A stretch of DNA of 40,020 nt from CAYOWK01 sp964407665 (GCA_964407665.1 CAYOWK010000038.1:1-40020); one strand, 5' to 3'; shown: positions 7,218 to 14,934, counted from the first letter of the stretch. The notes: generated by a model not told the origin, from the letters alone. A program made the numbers and translations.

Positions 7218-7250
7218 GGACCGGACGCGGACATCCCGCCACGCCGACCG

Positions 7251-7304
7251 GCGCCTGTCGTTTCGGATTTCGGAGGCCTCCGATAACCCTCCCGTGACAG
7301 GCGC
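7251..7304. other. long inverted repeat with nested perfect palindrome
   Basis: GCGCCTGTC (7251-7259) pairs perfectly with GACAGGCGC (7296-7304). Between them lies the perfect 12-base palindrome CGGAGGCCTCCG (7271-7282). It could form a cruciform or RNA hairpin between the two repeat clusters. Role unknown. Confidence 0.55.
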
Positions 7305-7385
7305 GAGGGGAGATTGTGGGAGGTTAGGACCCGGTCGGATTGAGAGCGCTGAACCCAGCCAAATCCGCGGGGCTTGTGGCGGGAA

Positions 7386-7495
7386 GGCTCGTCCTTCCCC
7401 TTCGAGACGCACGCTTTCGCGTGCTCCTCAGGGTGAGGGACGCCGCTTCGCGGCTCCTCAGGATGAGCCTTCAAGACGCCGCTTTGCGGCGGCTC
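7386..7495. repeat. REP-like palindromic repeat cluster, copy 2
   Basis: The block repeats the GGCTCGTCCTTCCCCTTCGA opening of 7134, then the hairpin modules ACGCTTTCGCGT, GCCGCTTCGCGGC and GCCGCTTTGCGGC, the first two followed by CTCAGGRTGAG. It ends just before the 3' end of the amidohydrolase gene and may serve as its transcription stop or mRNA-stabilising element. Confidence 0.75.
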
Positions 7496-7515
7496 GGGAC
7501 AACCGAGCCCCGATC

Positions 7516-9258
7516 CTACCAGGAAAAGCGTTCCGCGCCGGTCTTGCTGGCGTCGAAAACGCGCTTTCCGCCGATATAGGTGGCCTGCACCTCGATGTCG
7601 CTGATGGCTTCGGGGGCGACCTTCGCGGGGTCCGCGGACAGCATGACAAGGTCGGCGCGCTTGCCGACGGCGATCGAGCCCCGCTCGTCTTCCTCGAACT
7701 GGAGGTAGGCGGATCCGATCGTATAGGTCGCCAGGGCTTCATCCGGGCTGAGGCGCTGCGAGGCGCCATAGACCTTGCCGTTGCTGGCGGCCTTCCGCGT
7801 GACGAGGCTTTCGATGCGCTCCATCACCTTCGGCGGGCTGACGCTGTGATCGGAGTTGCCGCCGACACAGACGCCCGCGTCGAGTGCGCGCCGGTTCGGT
7901 TCGAGCCACTCGAAGCGTTTCTCGCCATAGGCTTCGAGCTTCTCGCCATGGTTCAGGATGTAGGAGTGCGGCGCCAGGCAGACATCAAGCGCCGCGACGC
8001 GTGCAAGGATCGGCGCCGTCATGACGCTGGCATGCTCGATACGGTGGCGCGGCGATGCACCCGGAGCCGCGCTCTGGGCAGCCTGTACTGCATCCAGCAC
8101 CCGGTCGATCTCGACGTCGCCGTTCGCGTGGGCCGCTACCTGCACGCCGGCCTCATGCGCCCGCTTCACCAGCGCGGTCAGCTGCTGGGCGGTCATGCGC
8201 GGCTCAAGGCCATGGTAGTGGGGGTCGTCCGCATAAGGTTCGGAGAGCAGGGCCGTCCGCCCCGAAAAGGAATTGCCTGCCATCAGCTTGACGGTCCGCA
8301 GCGTCAGGCCCGGGATCGCCCATTCCGGATCCTTGCGGTGGGCGATCAGCCACTCGAGAGATCCCGACTGCATCATGAAATAGACGGAGACAGGCATGCC
8401 GTCGCTCAGCAGGGACCGGTAGATCTCCAGCTTCTCGACGCCGGAGCCGGCGTCGGCCACGCCGGTGATGCCGACAGCCGCAAAGTTCCGGAACTCCTGC
8501 CGGAAGGCTTCCAGGCGATCGGCCGGCTCGGGCTCGCCGGGACCCTGTGCGGCGGCGGCGTTGCGCACCATGCCCTGCGCAGCTTCGAGGACGATGCCGT
8601 CTGGCTCGCCGTTGGCCAGCCGTCCGAACTTGCCGCCCGCAGGGTCGGGCGTGTCGCGCGTTATGCCTGCGAGGCGCAGCGCCATCGTGTTCGCAACCAT
8701 GCGGTGGCCGCTGGAGTGGACGACGATGAGCGGATGGTTCGGCACAACCGCGTCGAGTTCCGCCGCAAGCGGATGGCCGCCAATCAGTTCATCGCCGTAC
8801 CCGCGCGCGACGATCGTCTGGCCAGCCGGCGTGACCCTGGCCTTGGCCGCCAGCCGGGCATTGAACTCGGCCCTCGAGCGGACACCGGCGTCTGCCGAGA
8901 CCCGCAGGACCCCGAAGCGTGACATGTCGTCGAACGCGGGCGAAGGATGCATGTGGGTGTCGATGAAGCCCGGCACGATCGTGAGCCTGCCCGCGTCGAC
9001 GACTTGCGTAAGCTCGCCCTTCAGTCGCCCTGTCACGCGGGTGCGGCCGACGGCCACGATGCGCCCGTCCCGGATCGCCACTGCCTCAGCGACAGGATTG
9101 AGCGGGTCCATCGTCTTTACGTTGGCGTTCACAATGATCAGGTCTGCGGGCGCGCCCGTGTCCGCCGGCAGCGTCTGGCAGGACGCGAGGAGACCGGCGG
9201 CCAGCGCGGCGCCGAGCGTGGATAGCCGGCAGATGCTCGGCCGCACGGTGACTGTCAT
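7516..9258 (-). CDS. lipoprotein amidohydrolase (YtcJ-like, TIM-barrel metal hydrolase)
   Basis: A 580-residue exported hydrolase. The signal peptide ends in the lipobox LLASC (Cys27), so it is probably anchored in the envelope. The amidohydrolase_3 fold follows: ADLIIVNANVKTMDP at the start of the mature part, IDTHMHPS with the metal-binding HxH (about 102 and 104), HANGDVEIDRVLDA and HRIEHASVM with later metal-binding histidines, and GGNSDHSVSPP with the barrel-end Asp. Length is typical. A GGGAG ribosome site lies eight bases before the ATG at 9258. Family members hydrolyse amides, imidazolones or related compounds and the substrate is not predictable here. The REP cluster lies just past its stop. 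No clear operon partner. Confidence 0.9.
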   Translation of the reverse strand: MTVTVRPSICRLSTLGAALAAGLLASCQTLPADTGAPADLIIVNANVKTMDPLNPVAEAVAIRDGRIVAVGRTRVTGRLKGELTQVVDAGRLTIVPGFIDTHMHPSPAFDDMSRFGVLRVSADAGVRSRAEFNARLAAKARVTPAGQTIVARGYGDELIGGHPLAAELDAVVPNHPLIVVHSSGHRMVANTMALRLAGITRDTPDPAGGKFGRLANGEPDGIVLEAAQGMVRNAAAAQGPGEPEPADRLEAFRQEFRNFAAVGITGVADAGSGVEKLEIYRSLLSDGMPVSVYFMMQSGSLEWLIAHRKDPEWAIPGLTLRTVKLMAGNSFSGRTALLSEPYADDPHYHGLEPRMTAQQLTALVKRAHEAGVQVAAHANGDVEIDRVLDAVQAAQSAAPGASPRHRIEHASVMTAPILARVAALDVCLAPHSYILNHGEKLEAYGEKRFEWLEPNRRALDAGVCVGGNSDHSVSPPKVMERIESLVTRKAASNGKVYGASQRLSPDEALATYTIGSAYLQFEEDERGSIAVGKRADLVMLSADPAKVAPEAISDIEVQATYIGGKRVFDASKTGAERFSW

Positions 9259-9351
9259 CTGGGAAGCTCCCGAAACCGACGCTGTTCGCCGCCTCGAGCT
9301 TCTAGAGGGGCTTGATGACGGTTTTTGCGCACCCGGGAGACGCCGCCTGGG

Positions 9352-10356
9352 TCAAAGCCCCTGCATCGCCCCGGCGGCGAGCGTGTAGGAGCGCTTGCGC
9401 TTGTCGTGGTCGAAGACCTGGCTGGTGATCATCAGTTCGTCGGCCTGCGTCTGCTCGATGAAGGCCGCGAGCTGGCGGCGGACGGTGTCGGGCGCGCCCA
9501 TGGCGGAGCAGGAGAGCGCCTGGTCGAGGATGGCGCGGTAGGCGGGTTCGAGACGCTCGTAATAGCCCTCGACGGGCGGCTGCATCTGGCGCGGCATGCC
9601 GGTGCGCAGGTTGACGAAGGCCTGCTGGATGGAGGTGGCGAGGAGTTTGCCTTCCGCGTCTGTCGGGGCCGCGAACACGTTGAACCCGAGCATCACGTAG
9701 GGCTTCGCAAGCTGGGCCGAGGGCCGGAAGGTCTCGCGGTAGATGTGGATGGCGTCCATCATGGCGCCGGGCGCGAAGTGGGACGCGAAGGCGTAGGGCA
9801 GGCCGAGGTGGGCAGCGAGCTGCGAGCCGAAGGTGGACGAGCCGAGGATCCAGAGCGGCACGTTCGAGCCTTCGCCCGGAATGGCCCGCACGCCGTTGAC
9901 GCCGGGCGCCTCGCCCTCGGCGGGGGTGCGCAGGTAGTGCTGCAGCTCGACCACGTCGCGCGGGAACTGGTTGGCGTCGGAGTGGAGGTTGCGGCGCATG
10001 GCGAAGGCGGCGGCCTGGTCCGTGCCGGGCGCGCGGCCGAGGCCAAGGTCGATGCGGCCGGGATAGAGCGCATCCAGCGTGCCGAACTGTTCGGCGATCT
10101 GGAGGGGAGAGTGGTTGGGCAGCATGACGCCGCCCGCGCCGATGCGGATGGTGGACGTGCCCTCGGCCACGAAGCCCAGCGCGACGGACGTGGCGGCGGA
10201 GGCGATGCCGGGCATCGAATGGTGCTCGGCCATCCAGTAGCGGGTGTAGCCCAGCTTTTCGGTATGCTGGGCGAGGTCGCGCGCGTTGCGTAGGGCCTGG
10301 CCGGCGCTGGCGCCCTGCGGGATGGGGGCGAGGTCGAGGACTGAGAACTTTGTCAT
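9352..10356 (-). CDS. luciferase-like monooxygenase (LLM class flavoprotein)
   Basis: A 334-residue TIM-barrel protein of the bacterial-luciferase-like family, group with MTKFSVLDLAPIPQG at the N-terminus. YTRYWMAEHHSMPGIASAAT (about residues 37-56), GAGGVMLPNHSPL and GRIDLGLGRAPGTD are hallmark segments of this flavin-dependent subgroup. The start at 10356 matches the family start; the longer upstream frame runs through palindromic repeats. Related proteins are annotated as alkane-type or unknown flavin monooxygenases and the substrate is unknown. It is separated from the amidohydrolase by about 90 bases on the same strand. Confidence 0.9.
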   Translation of the reverse strand: MTKFSVLDLAPIPQGASAGQALRNARDLAQHTEKLGYTRYWMAEHHSMPGIASAATSVALGFVAEGTSTIRIGAGGVMLPNHSPLQIAEQFGTLDALYPGRIDLGLGRAPGTDQAAAFAMRRNLHSDANQFPRDVVELQHYLRTPAEGEAPGVNGVRAIPGEGSNVPLWILGSSTFGSQLAAHLGLPYAFASHFAPGAMMDAIHIYRETFRPSAQLAKPYVMLGFNVFAAPTDAEGKLLATSIQQAFVNLRTGMPRQMQPPVEGYYERLEPAYRAILDQALSCSAMGAPDTVRRQLAAFIEQTQADELMITSQVFDHDKRKRSYTLAAGAMQGL

Positions 10357-10442
10357 GGGCGGGATGTGGGGGTTTGGGGAGGGGGTGTCCAGTGTGGGCA
10401 GACGGGCGCGACAGCTCAGGTGGTCTTGTTCACCATAAACCG

Positions 10443-10577
10443 TGTCATTCCCGGGCAAGCGAAGCGCATCCCGGGAATCCCTGTTCTGGCCGGGAGGGGA
10501 ATCTCTACGCATCCCGCAGACGCGGCAACCGGGATCCCCGGGATGCGCCGCTGCGCGGCTTACCCGAGGATGACAAC
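10443..10577. repeat. large inverted repeat of the ATTCCCGGG dispersed class
   Basis: The left arm is GTCATTCCCGGG followed by AGCGAAGCGCATCCCGGG; the right arm carries CCCGGGATGCGC (10537-10548), a GCCGCTGCGCGGC hairpin and GAGGATGAC. GCGCATCCCGGG pairs perfectly with CCCGGGATGCGC. An 18-base piece of the left arm (10457-10474) recurs inverted at 11405-11422 next to nth. Apart from this repeat I see nothing gene-like between 10357 and 10581. Confidence 0.7.
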
Positions 10578-10581
10578 ACAC

Positions 10582-10716
10582 TTAGACCTCCGGCGCCTCC
10601 AACAGTTGTGGCCCGCCCGGCGTCTTATCCCGGAAGCCGCATCGGTCGCTCGTCGCGAATTGCGGTTTGGCGCGATGCGAGTGCAGCGGCCGTGCAGGAT
10701 TATCTAGTGGCGGGAA
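10582..10716 (-). pseudogene. decayed duplicate of the nth 3' end
   Basis: Read on the minus strand this fragment ends CGFRDKTPGGPQLLEAPEV and stop, plainly related to the CGFREKTPGGPELFEAPV end of the intact Nth at 11444. At DNA level 50 of 59 bases match by hand over the last coding stretch, and 16 consecutive bases (AGCGGCCGTGCAGGAT on the plus strand) are identical further in. A one-base and a nine-base deletion remove most codons for the Fe-S cysteines, so it cannot be functional. It corresponds to about residues 200-240 of Nth. Its inner end overlaps the stop of the low-GC gene, so it forms the far side of a direct repeat around that gene. Confidence 0.85.
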
Positions 10717-11263
10717 ATTCGATATTCTCGTAGCGAATTCGGGATCCAGAAGAGTCATCAGGAGCCGTGCCGAATACAATGTCGGCCAATGACGGGAATT
10801 CGTTTTCCAGAAGCGAATCGCAGAAAAACGATACAACATCGAGATCGACCGCGCGCAGGTCATCCATTATTTCGCGCCGGCTTTCTGTGAGATGAAACAC
10901 TCTGTAGTGTCCCGGCCTGATCAGGACGTATGAATCCCAGCTATCTGCGGGAAACGGGGTGAAATGATAATCTACGGATCGAGGATTCCCGGCGCTTCCC
11001 ACTATCCCGCGATCGAGTGCGGAATAGCCGTCATAAATGGCGGGGACACAAAGCGGGCGATCGGCGGAATTAATAATGACGAACTGAAATGTAATTGCTG
11101 CAGAATTATCTTCTTTGGAAATTGATGCTCTAACCTCAATGCCAGCGTCTTTTTTGTTGGGCAATTCGATTTTCCAGGAATCGCCAATATTTTTGTCGCA
11201 CGCCCACAGCATGCCCGATGCAAAAACAAGCAGTGGCGTAAGTCGGAATATGAAACATTTCAT
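10700..11263 (-). CDS. secreted hypothetical protein, low-GC, probably acquired
   Basis: A 187-residue protein with no recognisable family. MKCFIFRLTPLLVFASGMLWACDK is a clear export signal; the Cys in LWAC could be a lipid-attachment site but Trp before Ala is atypical. The mature part is predicted beta-rich (RASISKEDNSAAITFQFVIIN, then YVLIRPGHYRVFHL), with two more cysteines. The ATG at 11263 is preferred since AGG lies close upstream and the signal starts there; another ATG is at 11275. Base composition and codon use are much more A+T-rich than in neighbours. The last codons and stop lie inside the nth remnant. Flanked by direct repeats of the nth 3' end, it looks like an insertion. Function unknown. 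Confidence 0.65.
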   Translation of the reverse strand: MKCFIFRLTPLLVFASGMLWACDKNIGDSWKIELPNKKDAGIEVRASISKEDNSAAITFQFVIINSADRPLCVPAIYDGYSALDRGIVGSAGNPRSVDYHFTPFPADSWDSYVLIRPGHYRVFHLTESRREIMDDLRAVDLDVVSFFCDSLLENEFPSLADIVFGTAPDDSSGSRIRYENIEFPATR

Positions 11264-11349
11264 GATCGCCTGCATTAAAGTGCGGTGCTGGGGCGCTTGA
11301 TAAAGCCAAGAATGCACAGTTGGTCGGGCGGTTAGTATTTATTGGTATT

Positions 11350-11379
11350 CAGATACAGGATTTTATGAAGAGTGGTCAA
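11350..11379 (-). promoter_or_regulatory. possible sigma-70 promoter for the low-GC gene
   Basis: On the minus strand TTGACC (11374-11379) is followed after 18 bases by TATCTG (11350-11355), about 85 bases before the ATG of the low-GC gene and in locally A+T-rich DNA. The -35 is good; the -10 is poor. Confidence 0.3.
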
Positions 11380-11404
11380 AGCCTGATTGGGGTGGTCAGG
11401 TAGG

Positions 11405-11438
11405 CCGGGATGCGCTTCGCTTACCCCAGGATGACAAC
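11405..11438. repeat. palindromic repeat next to nth stop, partner of the 10.44-10.58 kb repeat
   Basis: CCGGGATGCGCTTCGCTTA followed by CCCCAGGATGACAAC. The first 18 bases are the exact reverse complement of 10457-10474, and the last 17 align with 10561-10577 with one difference. The match continues into the nth coding end, so this repeat belongs to the duplicated block. Confidence 0.65.
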
Positions 11439-11443
11439 CTCTT

Positions 11444-12166
11444 TCAGACTGGCGCCTCGAACAGCTCTGGCCCGCCCGGTGTCTTCTCCCGGAATCCGCA
11501 GAGGTCGCGCACCACGCACTCCGGGCATTTCGGTTTGCGGGCGATGCAGGTGTAGCGGCCGTGCAGGATCAGCCAGTGGTGGGCGCCGTGAAGATAGTCG
11601 GGCGGGGTGACCTTCATAAGGAGATCTTCCACCTTGTCGGGCGTGGGGCCGGGGGCGAGGCCGGTGCGGTTGGAGACGCGGAAGACGTGGGTGTCGACCG
11701 CGATCGTGCCTTCGCCGAAGGCCTCGGCCAGCACCACGTTGGCGGTCTTGCGGCCGACGCCGGGCAGGGACTGCAGCGCCTCGCGGTCTCGCGGGACCTC
11801 GCCGCCGAACTGCTCGATCAGGATGCGGGAGAGGGCAATGACGTTCTTTGCCTTGTTTCGCCACAGGCCGATGGTTCGGATGTATTCGCCGACCTGCTCC
11901 TCGCCGAGGGCCAGCATCTTTTCGGGCGTGTCGGCGACGGCGAAGAGTTTCGCGGTGGCCTTGTTGACGCCGACGTCGGTGGCCTGCGCGGAGAGGGCGA
12001 CGGCGACAACGAGGGTGAAGGGGCTGGTGAAGTCCAGCTCGGTCTTCGGGTCGGGCCGGTCGACGGAGAGGCGGCGGTAGAAGTCGGCGGCCTTTTCAGG
12101 CGGGAAACCCTTTGGAACGCGCTTGCGGACGGGTTTCTTGGCGGCGGGTTTGCGAAGAGCGGTCAT
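11444..12166 (-). CDS. nth: endonuclease III (DNA glycosylase/AP lyase)
   Basis: Nth removes oxidised pyrimidines from DNA and nicks the abasic site in base-excision repair. The 240-residue protein has a basic N-terminal tail (KPAAKKPVRKRVPK), the helix-hairpin-helix LPGVGRKTANVVL with catalytic Lys140, the catalytic Asp158 in VDTH, and a complete 4Fe-4S ligand set at Cys207, 214, 217 and 223 with the usual C-x6-C-x2-C-x5-C spacing. The ATG at 12166 starts the family-like region; the frame open further upstream runs antisense through the DUF2244 gene. It is divergent from that gene. Its 3' end is the parent of the decayed copy at 10582. Confidence 0.96.
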   Translation of the reverse strand: MTALRKPAAKKPVRKRVPKGFPPEKAADFYRRLSVDRPDPKTELDFTSPFTLVVAVALSAQATDVGVNKATAKLFAVADTPEKMLALGEEQVGEYIRTIGLWRNKAKNVIALSRILIEQFGGEVPRDREALQSLPGVGRKTANVVLAEAFGEGTIAVDTHVFRVSNRTGLAPGPTPDKVEDLLMKVTPPDYLHGAHHWLILHGRYTCIARKPKCPECVVRDLCGFREKTPGGPELFEAPV

Positions 12167-12277
12167 GGCGGCGTTGTAGGGCGGGTTCCGGGCGCAGGGA
12201 ACTCCCGGAGATCGCCGCCGCCAAAGTCCGTTGCGGCGGCGGGTGCGTAGAGTAGGGTGGGACGACAGGAACATCCG

Positions 12278-12769
12278 ATGTCCGCTGGATCGGTCTATCT
12301 CGACGCCGTGCTGCATCCCCCCCGATCGCTGAGCGACCGGGGGTTCCGGCGTCTGATGATCATGATCGGGGCGGTGAGCTTCATCGCCAGCGTCGGGTTC
12401 TGGATGAATGGCGCCTGGCCGGTGATGGGGTTCTTCGGCATCGAGGTGCTGGCGCTGTGGGTGGTGTTCCAGATGTGCTTCCGGGCGCAGACGGCCCGGA
12501 CCTACGTGCGGGTGACCGCCGAGACGGTGGATGTGCGCAAGGTGGATGCGCGCGGGCGCGAGCGGCGGGCGCGGCTGCCGGCGACGTTCACGCGGGTGGA
12601 GCTGGACCCGGATGCGCGCGGGGCGCGGGCGCTGCGGCTGGCGGTGTCGAACCGGGCCTATCCGATCGGGGAGCACCTTACGGCGGATGAGCGCGAGAGT
12701 TTCGCCGTCGCCCTGAAGGCTGCTATCAGCAAGGCCCGCACCGAACGGCATTACGGAGACGGATCATGA
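12278..12769 (+). CDS. DUF2244 membrane protein
   Basis: A 163-residue inner-membrane protein of the DUF2244 family. Two adjacent membrane segments (about residues 27-45 and 50-70, MIMIGAVSFIASVGFWM and GFFGIEVLALWVVFQM) follow an N-terminal stretch containing LHPPRSLSDRGFR. The C-terminal half, rich in Arg and Glu, is predicted cytosolic and includes VRVTAETVDVRKVDARG. ATG 12278 follows AGGA. The stop overlaps the start of gloA by four bases (ATGA), so the two are co-translated. Its function is unknown; in many alphaproteobacteria it sits beside nth, as here divergently. Confidence 0.88.
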   Translation: MSAGSVYLDAVLHPPRSLSDRGFRRLMIMIGAVSFIASVGFWMNGAWPVMGFFGIEVLALWVVFQMCFRAQTARTYVRVTAETVDVRKVDARGRERRARLPATFTRVELDPDARGARALRLAVSNRAYPIGEHLTADERESFAVALKAAISKARTERHYGDGS

Positions 12770-13233
12770 GCATCGAATTCCTGCATGCTATGGTGCGCGT
12801 TGGCGACCTCGATGCGGCCGTGAGGTTCTTCTGCGAGGGGCTGGGGCTCAAGGAGGTCCGCCGCAACGACTATCCGCAGGGGGAGTACACGCTGGTGTTC
12901 CTCGCCGCGCCCGAGGACATCGAGCGCTCCGGCTGGAGCGGCGAGGGGAAGCTGCCGACGGGCTTGCCGATGGTGGAGCTGACGCACAACTGGGGCGAGA
13001 CCGCCTATGGCGGCGGACGCAATTTCGGGCATCTGGCCTACCGGGTCGGCGACATCTATGCGGCCTGCGAGCGGCTCCAGGCGATGGGCGTGACGATCAA
13101 CCGTCCGCCGCGCGACGGGCGGATGGCGTTCGTGCGCTCGCCGGACGGGATTTCGATCGAGCTGCTGCAGAAGGGCGAGCCGCTGGCGGCGGCCGAGCCG
13201 TGGGCGAGCGCGCCGAATGTGGGAAGCTGGTAG
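12766..13233 (+). CDS. gloA: lactoylglutathione lyase (glyoxalase I)
   Basis: A 155-residue VOC-fold metalloenzyme that isomerises the methylglyoxal-glutathione hemithioacetal to S-lactoylglutathione. The four metal ligands expected for GloA are in place: His in FLHAMVRV (about 7), Glu in VELTHNWG, His in FGHLAYRV and Glu in IELLQKG near the C-terminus. RFFCEGLGLKEVRR and SPDGISIELL are characteristic. It overlaps the DUF2244 stop by ATGA and so depends on translational coupling. With gshB at 32.4 kb the organism evidently makes glutathione. The gene ends before a large inverted repeat that probably stops transcription. Confidence 0.93.
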   Translation: MSIEFLHAMVRVGDLDAAVRFFCEGLGLKEVRRNDYPQGEYTLVFLAAPEDIERSGWSGEGKLPTGLPMVELTHNWGETAYGGGRNFGHLAYRVGDIYAACERLQAMGVTINRPPRDGRMAFVRSPDGISIELLQKGEPLAAAEPWASAPNVGSW

Positions 13234-13250
13234 GGGGCGGTCAGCCCCGC

Positions 13251-13376
13251 CCTCGTGGTTCGACGGTCGCGCCCTTTAGGGGCGCTGCTCACCATGAGGG
13301 CTACGTTGGATCGGCCGTCAAATTGAGCGCCTCATGGTGAGCAGCTGCGCGTAGCGCGGCGTCCGTCGAACCACGG
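13251..13376. repeat. head-to-head pair of REP-like palindromes between convergent genes
   Basis: One copy (13251-13303: CCTCGTGGTTCGACGG, a CGCCCTTTAGGGGCG hairpin, CTGCTCACCATGAGGGC) faces a second inverted copy (13330-13376: CCTCATGGTGAGCAG, a GCGCGTAGCGCG core, CCGTCGAACCACG). The pair can fold into one long stem and lies between the convergent gloA and amidase genes, where it probably acts as a two-way terminator. The same element occurs at 6696. Confidence 0.7.
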
Positions 13377-13407
13377 GGCGCGGTTGGCGAGGTGCTGTTG
13401 CGGCCTC

Positions 13408-14934
13408 CTACTTCTTCTTCGGTTTCTTCGCGGGCTTTTGCCGGACGGCTGTCTTGCGCTTTGCGGCCTTCGGCGCCTCTGCGGCCACTGTCAGTGCGGG
13501 CGGAGCCACGAAGCCGCCCATGGACCCCTCCAGCGCTTCGGCGATAGCCAGCACGTCAAGGTCGGCGCCTTCGGGGCCGATGATCTGGATGCCGGCGGGG
13601 AGCTGGCCCGGCTGCTGGGACACCGGGATCGTGACGGCGGGCAGGTGGCAGATGGTGGCGAGTGCTATCCAGGAGTGGAAGGCGTGGTAGGGGGCGGGGG
13701 CGCCGTCCACCAGCAGCTTGCGGGTGACGCTATCGCCCTTCTGGACATGCTCGAATGCGGCTGAAGGCGCGACCGGGGCGATGATGGCGTCGTAGCGCGT
13801 GAACATGTCGGCCATGTCGCGCTTGAGCTTCTCGCGCGCCTCGTTGGCCTTCAGCCAGTCATGGTGGGTGGCGGCGGAGTAGAGCGCCCATTTCGAGCGC
13901 GAGAACGGCTCGCGGCTGGCCAGCAGCTTGGCGAACGGGCGGCCCATCTCCATCGTCTTGACCAGCGGCTGGGGCATGTCGGTGGCGAGCACCGGCAGCA
14001 GCAGGCGGAGGTAGAGGTCGAGCAGGGCGTCGCCCTCTATGGGCGGGCGGGCGCCTGCGACCTGCGCCTCGAGTTCCTGGGCGACGTCGGCGGCGTGTTC
14101 GACCGCATCGCGGCACTGGGCCGAGAGGGGGAAGCCGGGCTGGTCCGCCCAGACGCCGATGCGGCGGCCACGCAAGTCCGTCCGGCGGGGCGGGGGAGCA
14201 GGGGTGTCGGCGAGGACGGAGAAGAGAAGGCGAAGGTCTCCCGCGCTGCGCGCCATGGGTCCTGCGACGTTGAGGTCGCGCACCGAGGCCGAGCCGGGGG
14301 CGGGCGGCACATGGCCGATGATCGGCACACGGCCGAAGGTGGGCTTCAGCGCGGCCACGCCGCAGAAGTGGGCGGGGATGCGCAGGCTGCCGCCGATATC
14401 GGATCCGACTTCGAGGGGCGTGATGCCGGTGGACACGGCGGCGGCGGCGCCACCGGACGAGCCGCCCGGCGTGCGCGCGGCGTCCCACGGATTGTTGGTG
14501 CGGCCATGGACGGCGTTGAAGGTCTGGTTGTCGCCCGCGAGGTAGGGCGTGTTGGTCTTGCCCCAGATGATTGCGCCTGCCGCCTTCAGCCGTGCGGCGA
14601 CGGCGCTGTCAGGGACGCTGGGCGGTCTCGCGGCGTATTCCGGCGCGCCGGCGCTGGCGGGCATGCCGGAGACGTCGAACGTGTCCTTCAGGGTGAGCGG
14701 CAGGCCGTGCAGGGGACCGGCGGTCTTGCCGGCCTCGGCCATGCGGTCGAGCTCGCGGGCGCGGGCGCGTGCGGCGGGAAGGTCTGTGCGGATGACGGCG
14801 TTGATGGCGGCGTTTGTCTCCTCGTAGCGGGCGATGTGCGCATCGAGGAGTTCAGCGGCGGTGACGGCGCCCGCGGCGAGCGCCTCGCGCATCGTCCGCG
14901 CCGAGTGGTAGTGGAGGGGGCCGTCCGACAACAT
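13408..14934 (-). CDS. amidase-signature family amidase
   Basis: A 508-residue Ser-cisSer-Lys amidase. The catalytic Lys is in PLTLKDTFDVSG (about residue 82), and the signature TPGGSSGGAAAAVSTGITPLEVGSDIGGS carries the cis-Ser and nucleophile Ser. FAKLLASREPFSRSKWALYS and the late AGIQIIGPEGADLDVLAIAEALE region match bacterial amidases of the GatA-like superfamily. It is not GatA itself, as no gatB or gatC is near. The C-terminus ends in an unusual Lys/Arg/Ala/Pro tail of about 20 residues (KRKTAVRQKPAKKPKKK). It starts 15 bases after dapB and is likely in the same transcript. Substrate unknown. Confidence 0.9.
   Translation of the reverse strand: MLSDGPLHYHSARTMREALAAGAVTAAELLDAHIARYEETNAAINAVIRTDLPAARARARELDRMAEAGKTAGPLHGLPLTLKDTFDVSGMPASAGAPEYAARPPSVPDSAVAARLKAAGAIIWGKTNTPYLAGDNQTFNAVHGRTNNPWDAARTPGGSSGGAAAAVSTGITPLEVGSDIGGSLRIPAHFCGVAALKPTFGRVPIIGHVPPAPGSASVRDLNVAGPMARSAGDLRLLFSVLADTPAPPPRRTDLRGRRIGVWADQPGFPLSAQCRDAVEHAADVAQELEAQVAGARPPIEGDALLDLYLRLLLPVLATDMPQPLVKTMEMGRPFAKLLASREPFSRSKWALYSAATHHDWLKANEAREKLKRDMADMFTRYDAIIAPVAPSAAFEHVQKGDSVTRKLLVDGAPAPYHAFHSWIALATICHLPAVTIPVSQQPGQLPAGIQIIGPEGADLDVLAIAEALEGSMGGFVAPPALTVAAEAPKAAKRKTAVRQKPAKKPKKK

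Noticed and set aside
6643..7242. Minus-strand open frames of up to 199 codons in the 6.6-7.5 kb gap
   Set aside because: Several frames are open at once, the translations are Arg/Pro/Ser-rich with no domain, and the DNA is hairpins and repeats.
7134..7495. CRISPR array
   Set aside because: Repeats are palindromic, modular and not separated by regular-length unique spacers; no cas genes are nearby.
10700..11443. Integrase or transposase within the nth-end insertion
   Set aside because: Only one gene with an export signal is present; no catalytic motif of a recombinase or transposase appears in any frame.
11444..12751. Longer nth reading from 12751
   Set aside because: The extra 195 codons lie antisense to the DUF2244 gene and are low-quality Arg/His-rich sequence; the conserved protein starts at 12166.
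13408..14934. GatA subunit of the tRNA amidotransferase
   Set aside because: No gatB or gatC neighbours, and the C-terminal half and Lys-rich tail differ from GatA.
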